Counted from the stretch's first letter, positions 8,700 to 17,378 are shown. The stretch is DNA of 64,000 bases from Sphingomonas tagetis (GCF_024211275.1 NZ_JAMLDX010000001.1:310001-374000), one strand, 5' to 3'. The notes: generated by a model not told the origin, from the letters alone. Made by a program: numbers and translations.

Positions 8700-11360
8700 T
8701 CAGGCAGCTTCTTTCTCCTCGGCGAGTGCGCCCTTTACGGCTTCGATCGCGGCGGCGGCGTTTCCGCCGTCCGGGCCGCCACCCTGCGCCATATCCGGCC
8801 GCCCGCCGCCGCCTTGCCCGCCCAGCGCGGCAACGCCACGCTTGACCAGTTCGACGGCATTCAGGCTTCCGGTCAGGTCGTCGGTGACGCCAACCGCAAT
8901 CGCTGCACGCCCCTCATTTACCGCCACAAAAGCTACCACAGCTGAACCAACGCGCGCCTTGGCCTCGTCCACCGCGCCGCGCAGCGCCTTGGGATCGAGC
9001 CCGTCTAGGATCTGGCCGACGAAATTCACGCCGCCGACCTGCTCGGGTCCGGCGGGCGCCGCCGCGCCACCGCCGCCGCCCAGCGCCAGCGCTTTTTTCG
9101 CCTCGGCCAGTTCCTTCTCTAGCTTGCGGCGTTCCTCCACCAGCGCCAGCACCCGCGCCGGCACCTCGTCGGGTGACGCCTTGAGCGCCGCCGCCGCCTC
9201 GCGCAATCTGTCGTCGCGGCCCTGCAGCCACAGCCGCGCGGCTTCGCCGGTCAGCGCCTCGATCCGGCGAACACCGCTCGACACCGCGCTTTCGCTCACG
9301 ATCTTGAAGATCGCGATGTCGCCCAGCGCGTTGACATGTGTGCCGCCGCACAGCTCGACCGAATAGCTGTTCTGCGTTGCCCGGCCCATCGAAAGCACGC
9401 GGACCTCGTCGCCATATTTCTCGCCGAACAGCGCCATCGCGCCGGCCGCGATCGCATCGTCCGGGGTCATCAGCCGCGTGCCGACCGAGTCATTCTCGCG
9501 GATATGCCGGTTCACATCGGCCTCGATCGCAGCGATGTCCTCCGCACTCAGCGCCGAAGGATGCGAGAAGTCGAAGCGCAGCCGGTCGGGCGCGACCAGA
9601 CTGCCCTTCTGCGTCACATGGCCGCCCAGCCGCTCGCGCAGCGCCGCGTGCAGCAAGTGCGTGGCGCTGTGATTGGCGCGCACCTGATCGCGGCGGACGG
9701 TGTCGATGCTCAACCGCGCCGTATCGCCGACCGCGATCTCGCCGCTTTCGATCGTCGCATGATGCGCGTGCAGCCGGCCGAGCGGCTTGGAGGTATCACT
9801 GACCACCGCGCGAGCCTTGTCGCTGACGATCAGCCCGGCATCACCCATCTGGCCGCCGCTCTCGCCGTAAAAGGGCGTCTGGTTGGTCAGCAGGATGACC
9901 TCGTCGCCCTGCCCGGCCTTGTCGACGCGCGCGCCGTCCTTGACGATGGCGACGATATGCCCTTCGCCCTCGCTCGTGGAATAGCCGGTGAACTCGGTTC
10001 CGCCGAGTTCCTCGGCAATATCGAACCAGACATCATCCGAAGCCTTGGCGCCCGATCCCTTCCACGCGGCGCGTGCGGCCGCCTTTTGCTGCGCCATCGC
10101 CGCGTCGAAGCCCGCGCGGTCCACCGCCATGCCCTGCGGGCGCAGCGCGTCCTCGGTCAGGTCATAGGGGAAGCCGAATGTGTCGTAGAGCTTGAACGCG
10201 GTCTCGCCGGGGAGCGTGTCGCCCTCGCCCATATCCGCCGTCGCCTCGTCGAGCAGCTTGAGGCCGTTGGCGAGAGTCTGGCGGAAACGCGTCTCCTCCT
10301 GCAGCAGCGTCGCCTCGATCAGCGGCTGCGCACGCACCAGTTCGGGATAGGCCGCGCCCATCTCCGCGACCAGCGACGGCACCATGCGGTGCATCAGCGG
10401 TTCCTTGGCGCCAAGGATATGCGCGTGGCGCATCGCTCGGCGCATGATCCGGCGAAGCACATAGCCGCGGCCCTCATTGGCCGGCAGCACCCCGTCCGCG
10501 ACCAGAAAGCCCGAGGTGCGGATATGATCGGCGATGACGCGGTGGCTCGCCTGATTGTCGCCGCTCGTCGCCGCGCCGGTCAGCGCGCCGCTCTCGGCGA
10601 TCAGCGCCTTGAACGTGTCGGTATCGTAATTGTCGGTCACGCCCTGCAGCACCGCCGCGACGCGCTCGAGCCCCATGCCGGTGTCGATGCTCGGCTTGGG
10701 CAGGTCGCTGACGATGACGTCGTTTTCCTGCAAATGCTGCATGAAGACGAGGTTCCAGATCTCGACGAAGCGATCGCCATCCTCTTCCGAGCTTCCGGGA
10801 GGGCCGCCCCAGATGTGATCGCCATGATCATAGAAGATTTCCGAACACGGCCCGCACGGCCCATCCGGACCCATCGCCCAGAAATTGTCCTTGGTCGGGA
10901 TGCGGATGATGCGTTCTTCGGGCAGGCCCGCAATCTTCTTCCACAGGTCGAACGCCTGATCGTCGGTGTGATAGACGGTCGCGGTCAGCTTGTCCGGCGA
11001 CAGGCCCCATTCCTTGGTCAGCAGCGTCCACGCATGCGTGATCGCCTGCTCCTTGAAATAGTCGCCAAACGAGAAATTGCCGAGCATTTCGAAGAAGGTG
11101 TGGTGCCGCGCGGTATAGCCGACATTGTCGAGATCATTGTGCTTGCCGCCCGCGCGAACGCATTTCTGCGACGATGCCGCGGTCTTGTAGGGGCGCGTTT
11201 CGAGGCCGGTGAACACGTTCTTGAACGGCACCATGCCCGCATTGACGAACATCAGCGTCGGATCGTTGTGCGGCACCAGCGGCGCGGACTGCACGCGCGC
11301 ATGTCCCTGGCCTTCGAAATAGTCGAGGAAGCTGCGGCGGATATCGTTGGTCGAAGTCAT
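8700..11360 (-). CDS. alaS: Alanine--tRNA ligase
   Basis: Class II aminoacyl-tRNA synthetase of 886 residues charging tRNA-Ala. Visible parts are the catalytic core beginning [16 protein letters not shown], the editing domain with its zinc-ligand motifs [12 protein letters not shown] and [11 protein letters not shown], and a glycine-rich C-terminal domain ending in an acidic tail. No Shine-Dalgarno sequence is visible before the ATG; the start codon overlaps the end of an upstream open frame by ATGA, so coupling or leaderless-like initiation is possible. Next downstream gene begins 7 bp after the stop. Confidence 0.97.
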   Translation of the reverse strand: MTSTNDIRRSFLDYFEGQGHARVQSAPLVPHNDPTLMFVNAGMVPFKNVFTGLETRPYKTAASSQKCVRAGGKHNDLDNVGYTARHHTFFEMLGNFSFGDYFKEQAITHAWTLLTKEWGLSPDKLTATVYHTDDQAFDLWKKIAGLPEERIIRIPTKDNFWAMGPDGPCGPCSEIFYDHGDHIWGGPPGSSEEDGDRFVEIWNLVFMQHLQENDVIVSDLPKPSIDTGMGLERVAAVLQGVTDNYDTDTFKALIAESGALTGAATSGDNQASHRVIADHIRTSGFLVADGVLPANEGRGYVLRRIMRRAMRHAHILGAKEPLMHRMVPSLVAEMGAAYPELVRAQPLIEATLLQEETRFRQTLANGLKLLDEATADMGEGDTLPGETAFKLYDTFGFPYDLTEDALRPQGMAVDRAGFDAAMAQQKAAARAAWKGSGAKASDDVWFDIAEELGGTEFTGYSTSEGEGHIVAIVKDGARVDKAGQGDEVILLTNQTPFYGESGGQMGDAGLIVSDKARAVVSDTSKPLGRLHAHHATIESGEIAVGDTARLSIDTVRRDQVRANHSATHLLHAALRERLGGHVTQKGSLVAPDRLRFDFSHPSALSAEDIAAIEADVNRHIRENDSVGTRLMTPDDAIAAGAMALFGEKYGDEVRVLSMGRATQNSYSVELCGGTHVNALGDIAIFKIVSESAVSSGVRRIEALTGEAARLWLQGRDDRLREAAAALKASPDEVPARVLALVEERRKLEKELAEAKKALALGGGGGAAAPAGPEQVGGVNFVGQILDGLDPKALRGAVDEAKARVGSAVVAFVAVNEGRAAIAVGVTDDLTGSLNAVELVKRGVAALGGQGGGGRPDMAQGGGPDGGNAAAAIEAVKGALAEEKEAA

Positions 11361-11731
11361 GACCGCGACTTAGGGGCGAGCGGGCGTTCGCTCAAGCAAA
11401 ACGGTTCGATCAGGGTGATTGCATCCATCCGGCGTCCTGCTTCGCCGTTGCAATGTTGGAATTCGTCTGGTTGCATCCCTGCGCCTGGAAATGGCCGCCC
11501 TTTGATCTCCTCCGTCGTCAGCTTCGTCGCGTCGATATCGCGCCGGTGTCGCGGGCCGTCGCGTAGCTGTCGTGCGGGCGTCGCGTGGCTGTCGTGCGGG
11601 CGTCGCGTGGCTGTCGCGCAGATGTCGCTTCGCCGTCGCGCCGGCCGCGCGCGCGCCTCCATGGCCGCCTGACAACCCGCGATTTGTGTCAACTTCGTCA
11701 AGCGGTCGTCAACCTGACCGGTTACGGTCAT
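11357..11731 (-). CDS. Doubtful 124-residue ORF bridging the M24 gene and alaS
   Basis: This open frame exactly fills the 367-bp gap between the M24 peptidase remnant and alaS. Its ATG overlaps the peptidase stop as ATGA and its stop overlaps the alaS start as ATGA. The predicted product starts [16 protein letters not shown] and then becomes Arg/Ala/Thr-rich across three copies of a 22-bp DNA repeat; no domain or signal peptide is visible. High-GC DNA often has long chance ORFs, and the composition after residue 30 looks non-genic. Listed because of the unusual double overlap; it may simply be the alaS leader. Confidence 0.25.
   Translation of the reverse strand: MTVTGQVDDRLTKLTQIAGCQAAMEARARPARRRSDICATATRRPHDSHATPARQLRDGPRHRRDIDATKLTTEEIKGRPFPGAGMQPDEFQHCNGEAGRRMDAITLIEPFCLSERPLAPKSRS
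11557..11621. repeat. Three tandem copies of a 22-bp unit upstream of alaS
   Basis: Units begin at 11557, 11579 and 11601 and share cgtcgcgtggctgtcg with one substitution in the first unit and changes at the end of the third. Degenerate related blocks (gtcgc followed by a pyrimidine-rich stretch) continue on both sides. The unit length is not a multiple of three, so copies fall in different frames. This is the only patterned sequence in the gap between alaS and the M24 remnant. Confidence 0.85.
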
Positions 11732-12998
11732 CCGATCGGCGCTTCGAGCGATCCGGGCGGCTCACTGAACCATTTCGGCCCGGCTTCGGTCATGTGGAAA
11801 CAATCCTCCAGCCGCACGCCGAACTTGCCCGGCAGATACAGCCCCGGCTCATTGGAAAAGCACATGCCCGGCCCTAGTTTCGTTGTCTCGCCGCGGACCA
11901 GGTTGATCGGCTCGTGTCCATCCATGCCGATGCCATGGCCGGTTCGATGCGACAGGCCGGGCAGCCTGTAGTCCGGCCCGTAGCCCAGCGTCGCATACCA
12001 GCCGCGCACCGCGTCATCGACGCTCCCCGCCGCCGCGCCCAACGTTGCCGCGGCAAAGGCGCGCTGCTGACCCTCACGGACATGGTTCCAAACGCGGCGC
12101 TGCCCGGCGCTCGGCTCGCCATGGACGAAGGTGCGGCTGATATCGCTCTCATAGCCATGCACCACCGCACCACAGTCCATCAGCACCACAGTCCATCAGC
12201 ACCACCTCGCCCTTCGCCACTTTCTGCGGCTTGCCGGTGCCATGCGGATAGGCCGATGCTTCGCCGAGCAGGATCAGGTTGAACGCCACCTGCCCGCCCA
12301 GCGCGCGGGTCGCGGCGCTCATCAGCGCGGCGATGTCCTGCGGCGTCATCCCCGCCTCGATTCGCGGCCAGGTCCAGCGATAGGTGGCCATCGTCACGTC
12401 CGCCGCCTTCTGCATCAGCGCGATCTCGGCTGGAGTCTTGATCATGCGGCAGCCACGCACCACCGGATTGGCCGAGACCAGCTTCGCGCCGGGGAGCGCC
12501 TTCGCCAGCCCATCGACCGCGAAGTGCCGCACCGTCTCCTCGATCCCGATCGGACGGCCCGCCAGTTTCTTCTCGCGCAACCAGCCCGCGACCAGTGCGA
12601 ACGGGCTCTCATGCTCCTGCCACACCCGCACCTCCGCCGGGATGCTGAGCGATTCGCGAACCGACGGCTCCTCGAAGAACGGCGTGACGATCAGCGGCTC
12701 GCCCTCGGCGGGAATCACCGCCGCGGTCAGCCGTTCGCTCCGGCCCCAGCGCACCGCGGTGAAATAGAGCAGGCTCGCCCCCGGCTCGATCAGCACCGCG
12801 CCGATGCCGTTCGCCCGCATCAGCGCCTGCGCACGCGCCAGCCGATCGCGGCGCTCGGCCGCGCCGATCGGCACCGCATCGCCGGTGATCGGCTTGAGTG
12901 CAGAAAAGGTCCGGCTCTGCGGCGCGCAGCACCCCGGCATGGGCCGCCAGTGGCGACAGAGCGGCGGCGGCGATCAGCGATCTGCGGGAAAACCTCAT
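11728..12998 (-). pseudogene. M24 family metallopeptidase (Xaa-Pro aminopeptidase-like), two frameshifts
   Basis: The protein is spread over three frames. The 5' piece from the ATG at 12998 encodes a twin-arginine-like signal peptide (MRFSRRSLIAAAALSPLAAHA). The frame is lost near the A4 run at 12904-12907; removing one base there joins it to a creatinase-like N-domain. That frame runs to the start of the metal site (VVLMDCGA) and is lost at a 16-bp tandem duplication (12174-12205); deleting one copy joins it to the rest, VVHGYESDISRTF, HRTGHGIGMDG and NEPGLY. All five expected metal ligands are present across the pieces. It is divergent from the symporter gene 70 bp away. It is either a recent pseudogene, a slippage-switched gene, or partly a sequencing error. 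Confidence 0.85.
12174..12205. repeat. 16-bp perfect tandem duplication inside the M24 gene
   Basis: Two head-to-tail copies of agtccatcagcaccac at 12174-12189 and 12190-12205. The duplication falls on the codons for the first metal-ligand motif (MDCGA) and shifts the frame by one; a single copy restores a full-length peptidase domain. Confidence 0.95.
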
Positions 12999-13068
12999 GG
13001 TCGCAAGCGATACGGCCCTTGACCCGCGGCCCGCAATCCCCTGTCTAGTCGCATCAAAGGGGAGCGCG

Positions 13069-14406
13069 ATGGCCAAGAAACTGACGACCTTCATCCTGAT
13101 CGCGCTGGTGGCGGGCGCGATCGTCGGCCTCGCGCTCCATTTCGGTGTCCGCAACAGCTATGGCGCCGACGCGGCCGGCGCCGAAGCGCAGCTCAAGACG
13201 ATCGCCGGCTATTTCTCGATCATCACCACGATCTTCCTGCGGCTGATCAAGATGATCATCGCGCCGCTGGTGTTCGCGACCCTTGTCGCGGGCATCGCCC
13301 ATATGGGCGACACCGCGGCACTGGGCCGTGTCGGTGGCCGCGCGGTCGGCTGGTTCATCTGCGCCAGCCTGGTTTCGCTCACGCTCGGGCTGATCCTCGT
13401 CAATCTGTTCCAGCCCGGCGTCGGCCTCAACTTCGCGCTGCCCCCGGCCGATGCGGCGAGCGGGGTCGAGAAAGCGGCGTTCAACCTGAAGGACTTCTTC
13501 ACCCACGTCTTCCCCGCCTCGGGCATCGAGGCGATGGCGAAGAACGAGATCCTGCAGATCGTGATCTTCTCGCTGTTCATCGGCGTCGCGATCACCGCGG
13601 TCGGCGAAAAGGCCAAGCCGCTGGTCAGCGCGATCGAGGCGCTCGTGCATGTGATGCTTCAGGTCACCAACTACGTCATGCGCTTCGCCCCGGTCGCGGT
13701 GTTCGCGGCGGTGGCAGGCACGCTGGCCGAGCGCGGGCCGGCGATCATCGGCAACCTCGCTTACTTCATGGGCACCTTCTACCTCGGCATGCTGATCCTG
13801 TGGGCGCTGCTGATCGGCGTCTGCTTCCTGATCGTCGGCAAGCGCACCACCTTGCTCGTCCGCTACATCCGCGATCCGCTGCTGCTCGCCTTCTCGACCG
13901 CCTCGTCCGAAGCCGCCTATCCGCGCACACTCGAGGCGCTCGACCGCTTTGGCGTGCCGCCGCGCATCGCCAGTTTCGTGCTGCCGCTGGGGTACAGCTT
14001 CAACCTCGACGGCTCGATGATCTACATGACCTTCGCGACCATCTTCATCGCGCAGGCCTACGGCATCGACCTGACATTGGGGCAGGAAATCACGATGCTG
14101 CTGGTGCTGATGATTACCAGCAAGGGCATCGCCGGGGTGCCGCGCGCCAGCCTGGTGGTGATCGCGGCGACGCTCGGTTTCTTCGATATTCCCGAGGCGG
14201 GGCTCCTGCTGATTCTCGGCATCGACCATTTCCTCGACATGGGCCGCTCGGCGACCAACGTCGTCGGCAATGCGGTGGCGAGCGCGGTGGTGGCGAAATG
14301 GGAGGGCGGGCGGCTCGACCCGATCGAGCCGCCCGAGATCGAGCCGCCGCATGCGCCGACCGGCGGTGGGCCGGCGGTGGACGAGCAGAGCTTCACCAAA
14401 TTCTAG
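13069..14406 (+). CDS. Dicarboxylate/amino acid:cation symporter (DAACS family)
   Basis: A 445-residue membrane transporter of the DctA/GltP family that couples uptake of C4-dicarboxylates or acidic amino acids to Na+ or H+. Family marks are the re-entrant-loop segment AFSTASSEAAYPRTLEAL, the NLDGSMIYMTFATIFIAQ stretch and the late substrate-site segment HFLDMGRSATNVVGN. The start at 13069 is supported by an AAAGGGGAG ribosome site; the frame is open further upstream but only across the antisense of the M24 signal peptide. It ends in a Pro/Glu tail and overlaps the convergent GST gene by 4 bp. Substrate is not resolved. Confidence 0.9.
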   Translation: MAKKLTTFILIALVAGAIVGLALHFGVRNSYGADAAGAEAQLKTIAGYFSIITTIFLRLIKMIIAPLVFATLVAGIAHMGDTAALGRVGGRAVGWFICASLVSLTLGLILVNLFQPGVGLNFALPPADAASGVEKAAFNLKDFFTHVFPASGIEAMAKNEILQIVIFSLFIGVAITAVGEKAKPLVSAIEALVHVMLQVTNYVMRFAPVAVFAAVAGTLAERGPAIIGNLAYFMGTFYLGMLILWALLIGVCFLIVGKRTTLLVRYIRDPLLLAFSTASSEAAYPRTLEALDRFGVPPRIASFVLPLGYSFNLDGSMIYMTFATIFIAQAYGIDLTLGQEITMLLVLMITSKGIAGVPRASLVVIAATLGFFDIPEAGLLLILGIDHFLDMGRSATNVVGNAVASAVVAKWEGGRLDPIEPPEIEPPHAPTGGGPAVDEQSFTKF

Positions 14407-15044
14407 GCATAAGCGTAGGGACCACCGGCCTGAAGCGCGGCCTGATAGGCCGGACGGGCATGGATCCTGGTCAGCCACGCAATGGTGGCCGGGCGTGACG
14501 AGTCGAGACCGGCGCGGCTGCGCGCGGCTTCGAGCGGGAAGCTCATCATCACGTCGGCGGCGGTGAAGACGTCGCCGGCGAACCAGTCATGCGCGGCCAA
14601 ATGCGCCTCGACATAGTCGAGATGGACGTCGATCATCGGCTGGATCTTCTTCTGCGCGGTCTTTCCGAGCAAAGGCACGCGGCCGAGGACGAGCTTCACC
14701 AGCAAGGGCGGCATCAGCGAGCCTTCGGCATAGTGAAGGAAGTGGCGGTAGCGGAGGACCGCGTCGCGGTGCGCCGGCGGGCCGAGCTTTCCATCGGCCT
14801 TTTCGACGAGATATTCGATGATCGCGCCGGTCTCTGCGACGGTGCGGCCCTGCCCGCCATCGGCCTCGTCATCCTCGATCACCGGCGACTTGCCGAGCGG
14901 GTGGACGGCGCGCAGTTCGGGCGGGGCTAGCATCGTCGCCTTGTTCCGCTCGTAGCGCTTGATCGCATAGGGCAGCGCCAACTCTTCGAGCAGCCAGAGT
15001 ACGCGTTGCGAGCGGGAGTTTTCGAGGTGATGGACGGTGATCAT
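14403..15044 (-). CDS. Glutathione S-transferase family protein
   Basis: A 213-residue cytosolic protein with a thioredoxin-fold N-terminal domain (residues 1-80: MITVHHLENSRSQRVLWLLEEL, with the cis-Pro segment GKSPVIEDD and the glutathione-contact ETGAIIEYL) and an all-helical C-terminal domain. The Ser/Arg-rich N-terminal SRSQR resembles beta/zeta-like bacterial GSTs. Substrates are unknown. It overlaps the convergent symporter gene by 4 bp; recA lies upstream on the same strand behind a terminator-like hairpin. Confidence 0.88.
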   Translation of the reverse strand: MITVHHLENSRSQRVLWLLEELALPYAIKRYERNKATMLAPPELRAVHPLGKSPVIEDDEADGGQGRTVAETGAIIEYLVEKADGKLGPPAHRDAVLRYRHFLHYAEGSLMPPLLVKLVLGRVPLLGKTAQKKIQPMIDVHLDYVEAHLAAHDWFAGDVFTAADVMMSFPLEAARSRAGLDSSRPATIAWLTRIHARPAYQAALQAGGPYAYA

Positions 15045-15111
15045 CGGGCGCGTCCTCAGTCAAAAGTGGCGAACATCGTCCACAAGCGTGACGGCGAATG
15101 CGCCAAATGGA

Positions 15112-15139
15112 AAGACCCGGCGTGGACACGCCGGGTCTT
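15112..15139 (-). terminator. Terminator of recA
   Basis: A perfect 12-bp stem (aagacccggcgt with acgccgggtctt) around a 4-nt loop, 67 bp after the recA stop. On the minus strand it is followed by TTTCC then ATTTGG, a weak T-tract, so termination is likely but perhaps incomplete. Confidence 0.8.
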
Positions 15140-15205
15140 CCAATGGGAGACTAGTCCCGTGACCGCCGCCGGTCCGCTGGACACGGTGCGGCCCAAAATC
15201 GAATG

Positions 15206-16285
15206 TCAGCCCTCGTCGTCGTCGTCCTCGGCGTCCGGGCCGGCCATCATCTCTTCGGCGACCTTGTCGGTGCGCGTGCGAATCGCCTTTTCGAGGCGGT
15301 CGCAGAGTTCGGGGTTTTCCTTGAGGAAAGTCTTGGCGTTCTCGCGGCCCTGGCCGATGCGGACGCTGTCATAGCTGAACCATGCGCCCGATTTCTCGAC
15401 CAGCCCGGCCTTGACGCCGATGTCGAGGATTTCGCCGATCTTCGAGATGCCCTCGCCATACATGATGTCGAACTCGACCTGCTTGAACGGCGGGGCGACC
15501 TTGTTCTTGACGACCTTCACGCGAGTCGAGTTGCCGATGATGTCGTCGCGGTCCTTGATCTGGCCGGTGCGGCGGATGTCGAGACGGACCGAGGCGTAGA
15601 ATTTGAGCGCGTTGCCGCCGGTCGTGGTCTCCGGATTGCCGTACATCACGCCGATCTTCATGCGCAGCTGGTTGATGAAGATCACCATGCAGCGCGAACG
15701 GCTGATCGAGCCGGTCAGCTTGCGCAGCGACTGCGACATCAGGCGCGCCTGCAAGCCGACATGGCTGTCGCCCATCTCGCCCTCGATCTCCGCGCGGGGC
15801 ACCAGCGCCGCGACCGAATCGACCACCAGCACGTCGATCGCGTTCGAGCGCACCAAAGTATCGACGATCTCGAGCGCCTGCTCGCCGGTGTCGGGCTGTG
15901 ACACGATCAGTTCGTCGATGTTGACGCCGAGCTTCTTGGCATAGACCGGGTCGAGCGCATGCTCGGCATCGACGAACGCCGCGGTGCCGCCACCGCGCTG
16001 CGCCTCGGCGATGACGTGCAGCGCCAGCGTGGTCTTGCCCGAGCTTTCCGGGCCATACACCTCGATCACGCGGCCGCGCGGCAGACCGCCGACGCCGAGC
16101 GCGATGTCGAGCCCGAGCGAACCGGTCGAGATCGCCTCGACCTGCATCGTCTCCTTCGAGCCCAGCCGCATCGCCGAACCCTTGCCGAAGGCGCGGTCGA
16201 TCTGCGCCAATGCGGCGTCGAGCGCCTTCTGTTTATCCGAAGAAATCGCCATGTTTCCGTCGATCACCTTGAGGGAAGCTGCCAT
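15206..16285 (-). CDS. recA: Recombinase RecA
   Basis: DNA strand-exchange protein and LexA co-protease, 359 residues. The Walker A motif GPESSGKT is at residues 78-85, Walker B is within [11 protein letters not shown], and loops L1/L2 ([15 protein letters not shown] and [15 protein letters not shown]) are intact. The C-terminus is acidic (DAEDDDDEG), as is usual. The start is supported by a GGAG sequence upstream of the ATG. The gene has its own SOS-type promoter and runs divergently from tag. Confidence 0.98.
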   Translation of the reverse strand: MAASLKVIDGNMAISSDKQKALDAALAQIDRAFGKGSAMRLGSKETMQVEAISTGSLGLDIALGVGGLPRGRVIEVYGPESSGKTTLALHVIAEAQRGGGTAAFVDAEHALDPVYAKKLGVNIDELIVSQPDTGEQALEIVDTLVRSNAIDVLVVDSVAALVPRAEIEGEMGDSHVGLQARLMSQSLRKLTGSISRSRCMVIFINQLRMKIGVMYGNPETTTGGNALKFYASVRLDIRRTGQIKDRDDIIGNSTRVKVVKNKVAPPFKQVEFDIMYGEGISKIGEILDIGVKAGLVEKSGAWFSYDSVRIGQGRENAKTFLKENPELCDRLEKAIRTRTDKVAEEMMAGPDAEDDDDEG

Positions 16286-16353
16286 TCGAAGTCTCCGTCG
16301 CTAGAGGCTTTGCCGCTGTCGTTCAACGCCCGATATCCCGGCTGTTGTTGGAT

Positions 16354-16382
16354 TATGTATATCCTTTGTTCCGGTAGAACAA
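16354..16382 (-). promoter_or_regulatory. recA promoter
   Basis: On the minus strand TTGTTC (16377-16382) and TACATA (16354-16359) are separated by 17 bp and lie about 70 bp upstream of the recA ATG. The -35 element overlaps the LexA box, the arrangement expected for an SOS-repressed gene. Confidence 0.65.
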
Positions 16383-16391
16383 GTGCGGAAC
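16377..16391. promoter_or_regulatory. LexA (SOS) box between recA and tag
   Basis: GAAC-N7-GAAC on the plus strand, equal to GTTC-N7-GTTC on the other strand, the direct-repeat operator known for alphaproteobacterial LexA. Both half-sites are perfect. It covers the predicted recA -35 element and lies only 36 bp before the divergent tag start codon. Confidence 0.85.
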
Positions 16392-16426
16392 GATCTTTTT
16401 TTGTTCTCGTTGATTCGGAGGGCACG

Positions 16427-16807
16427 ATGATGGAACGGACGCGGTGTGGCTGGGCGAACGGCGATGCACTGATGGCGGACTATCACGACCGGGAATGGGG
16501 CGTGCCCGTGCACGATTCGCGACGGTTGTGGGAAATCCTGATGCTGGAGGGCATGCAGGCCGGCCTCTCCTGGTCGATCATCCTCAAACGGCGCGAGGGC
16601 TTTCACGCGGCATTCGCGGGCGGCGCGCCGGTCAAGGGCGACGGGATGAACGTGCCGGCCAGCACCGCGGTCAGCGAAGCGCTGTCCAAGGCACTGAAGG
16701 GCAAGGGGTTCAAGTTCGTCGGGCCGGTAATCGTCTATGCCTGGATGCAGGCGGTCGGCATGGTCAACGACCACGCCGCGGGGTGTTTCCGGCGGGAGGC
16801 AGTGTGA
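16427..16807 (+). CDS. tag: DNA-3-methyladenine glycosylase I, internally deleted
   Basis: Tag removes 3-methyladenine from alkylated DNA. The 126-residue product has the family N-terminus (CGWANGDALMADYHDREWG, then LEGMQAGLSWSIILKRREGF) and C-terminus (SEALSKALKGKGFKFVG, then NDHAAGC), including the conserved zinc-ligand Cys/His positions, the catalytic Glu of LEGMQAGLSW and the Trp. Family members are about 185-195 residues; about 60 central residues, between FHAAFAG and the segment that normally precedes PAST, are missing without a frameshift. The GGAGG site at 16417-16421 fits the ATG at 16427. The protein may be inactive. It shares the intergenic LexA box with recA. Confidence 0.82.
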   Translation: MMERTRCGWANGDALMADYHDREWGVPVHDSRRLWEILMLEGMQAGLSWSIILKRREGFHAAFAGGAPVKGDGMNVPASTAVSEALSKALKGKGFKFVGPVIVYAWMQAVGMVNDHAAGCFRREAV

Positions 16808-16808
16808 A

Positions 16809-16827
16809 GGCCCGGCGTTGCCGAGCC
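16809..16827. terminator. Hairpin between the tag and Cys-rich peptide 3' ends
   Basis: An 8-bp stem (ggcccggc with gccgagcc, one G-U) and 3-nt loop, between two convergent genes. No T-run follows on either strand, so it is at best a weak or factor-dependent terminator. Confidence 0.4.
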
Positions 16828-16832
16828 GTCAC

Positions 16833-16901
16833 CTACTTGCCCTTGTCTTTTTCCTTCGCGCAGCAGGCGCAATCCTTGCCGCAGCAATCGCTTTTTTCCA
16901 T
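16833..16901 (-). CDS. Cys-rich 22-residue peptide
   Basis: A very short ORF with a strong ribosome site (AAAGGAG, six bases before the ATG). The 22-residue product has five cysteines, at positions 6, 7, 11, 13 and 14 (pattern CC-x3-C-x-CC), set in Lys/Asp/Glu-rich flanks and ending KEKDKGK. There is no signal peptide. The cysteine spacing suggests a soft-metal ligand or thiol peptide, but I know no named family. It is convergent with tag and divergent from the DUF559 gene. The start codon and ribosome site make it likely to be translated; function is unknown. Confidence 0.65.
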   Translation of the reverse strand: MEKSDCCGKDCACCAKEKDKGK

Positions 16902-16973
16902 CACCGGCTCCTTTGTCGTTGCCCGACACTAGGCCCGGAGATGGATGTCCGCAACGTTGGGATAGGTCGCCAT

Positions 16974-17378
16974 ATGCTTCATGGCCCGAAACGAAACCAG
17001 AAGCGCGCCAAGCAATTGCGCCGGGCGATGACGCTGCCGGAGATATTGCTGTGGCGGGAGTTGAAGAAACGCCCGGCCGAGCTTCGGTTTCGGCACCAGC
17101 ATCCCGCCGGCGAGCATTATGTGCTCGATTTCTTCTGTCCTCGGCACAAGCTCGCGGTCGAAGTCGACGGCGAGGCGCATGAGCGCGGCGATCGGCCAGA
17201 GCGCGACGCGGTTCGGGATGCTTGGGTGTCGTCGCAGGGTGTGCGGACGTTGCGCATTCCGGCGGTGGAGGTGTTGAACGATCTGGACGCAGTGGTGCGA
17301 TACATCGTCGTCACCGCTCTGGGAGACTACCCCTCCACCGCCTTCGGCGGTCCCCCTCCCCCTCCGGGGGAGGAATGA
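16974..17378 (+). CDS. DUF559 family protein (VSR-like endonuclease fold)
   Basis: A 134-residue protein of the DUF559 family. Visible marks are the basic N-terminus KRAKQLRRAMTLPEILLWREL, the FRHQHPAGEHYVLDFFCPRHKLAVEVDG core, in which D and the later E-V-D match the PD-(D/E)xK nuclease fold, and a C-terminal VEVLNDLDAVVRYI helix. Members are small predicted endonucleases; the substrate is unknown. The start at 16974 (MLHGPKRNQKR) matches the family; an in-frame ATG at 16941 is the alternative. The last 17 or so residues (DYPSTAFGGPPPPPGEE) derive from an intergenic repeat that has run into the frame. Confidence 0.85.
   Translation: MLHGPKRNQKRAKQLRRAMTLPEILLWRELKKRPAELRFRHQHPAGEHYVLDFFCPRHKLAVEVDGEAHERGDRPERDAVRDAWVSSQGVRTLRIPAVEVLNDLDAVVRYIVVTALGDYPSTAFGGPPPPPGEE
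17329..17377. repeat. Intergenic GC-rich palindromic repeat forming the DUF559 C-terminus
   Basis: Contains two nested inverted repeats, ccgccttcggcgg and cccctccgggggagg, of a type I recall as dispersed through alphaproteobacterial intergenic regions. Here it supplies the final codons and the stop of the DUF559 gene. No second copy exists in this window, so the dispersed nature is from prior knowledge, not seen here. Confidence 0.6.

Noticed and set aside
9336..11672. A 778-codon open frame antisense to alaS
   Set aside because: A mirror of the alaS codon pattern in GC-rich DNA; no motif, no ribosome site, and it runs into the repeats upstream of alaS.
12149..12940. The M24 middle frame read as an intact gene starting MPGCCAPQSR
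   Set aside because: It lacks a ribosome site and signal peptide, stops inside the metal site, and the correct N- and C-terminal pieces are found in other frames.
16368..16380. A second, Gram-positive-type LexA palindrome (GTTC-N5-GAAC) next to the first box
   Set aside because: The spacing fits no known alphaproteobacterial operator; it shares a half-site with the good GAAC-N7-GAAC box and is likely incidental.
15959..16426. An upstream extension of tag
   Set aside because: It reads antisense to recA and has no homology to Tag; the GGAGG-supported ATG at 16427 matches the family N-terminus.
16809..16827. A strong intrinsic terminator shared by tag and the Cys-rich peptide
   Set aside because: The hairpin is real but no T-run follows on either strand, so it is only listed with low confidence.
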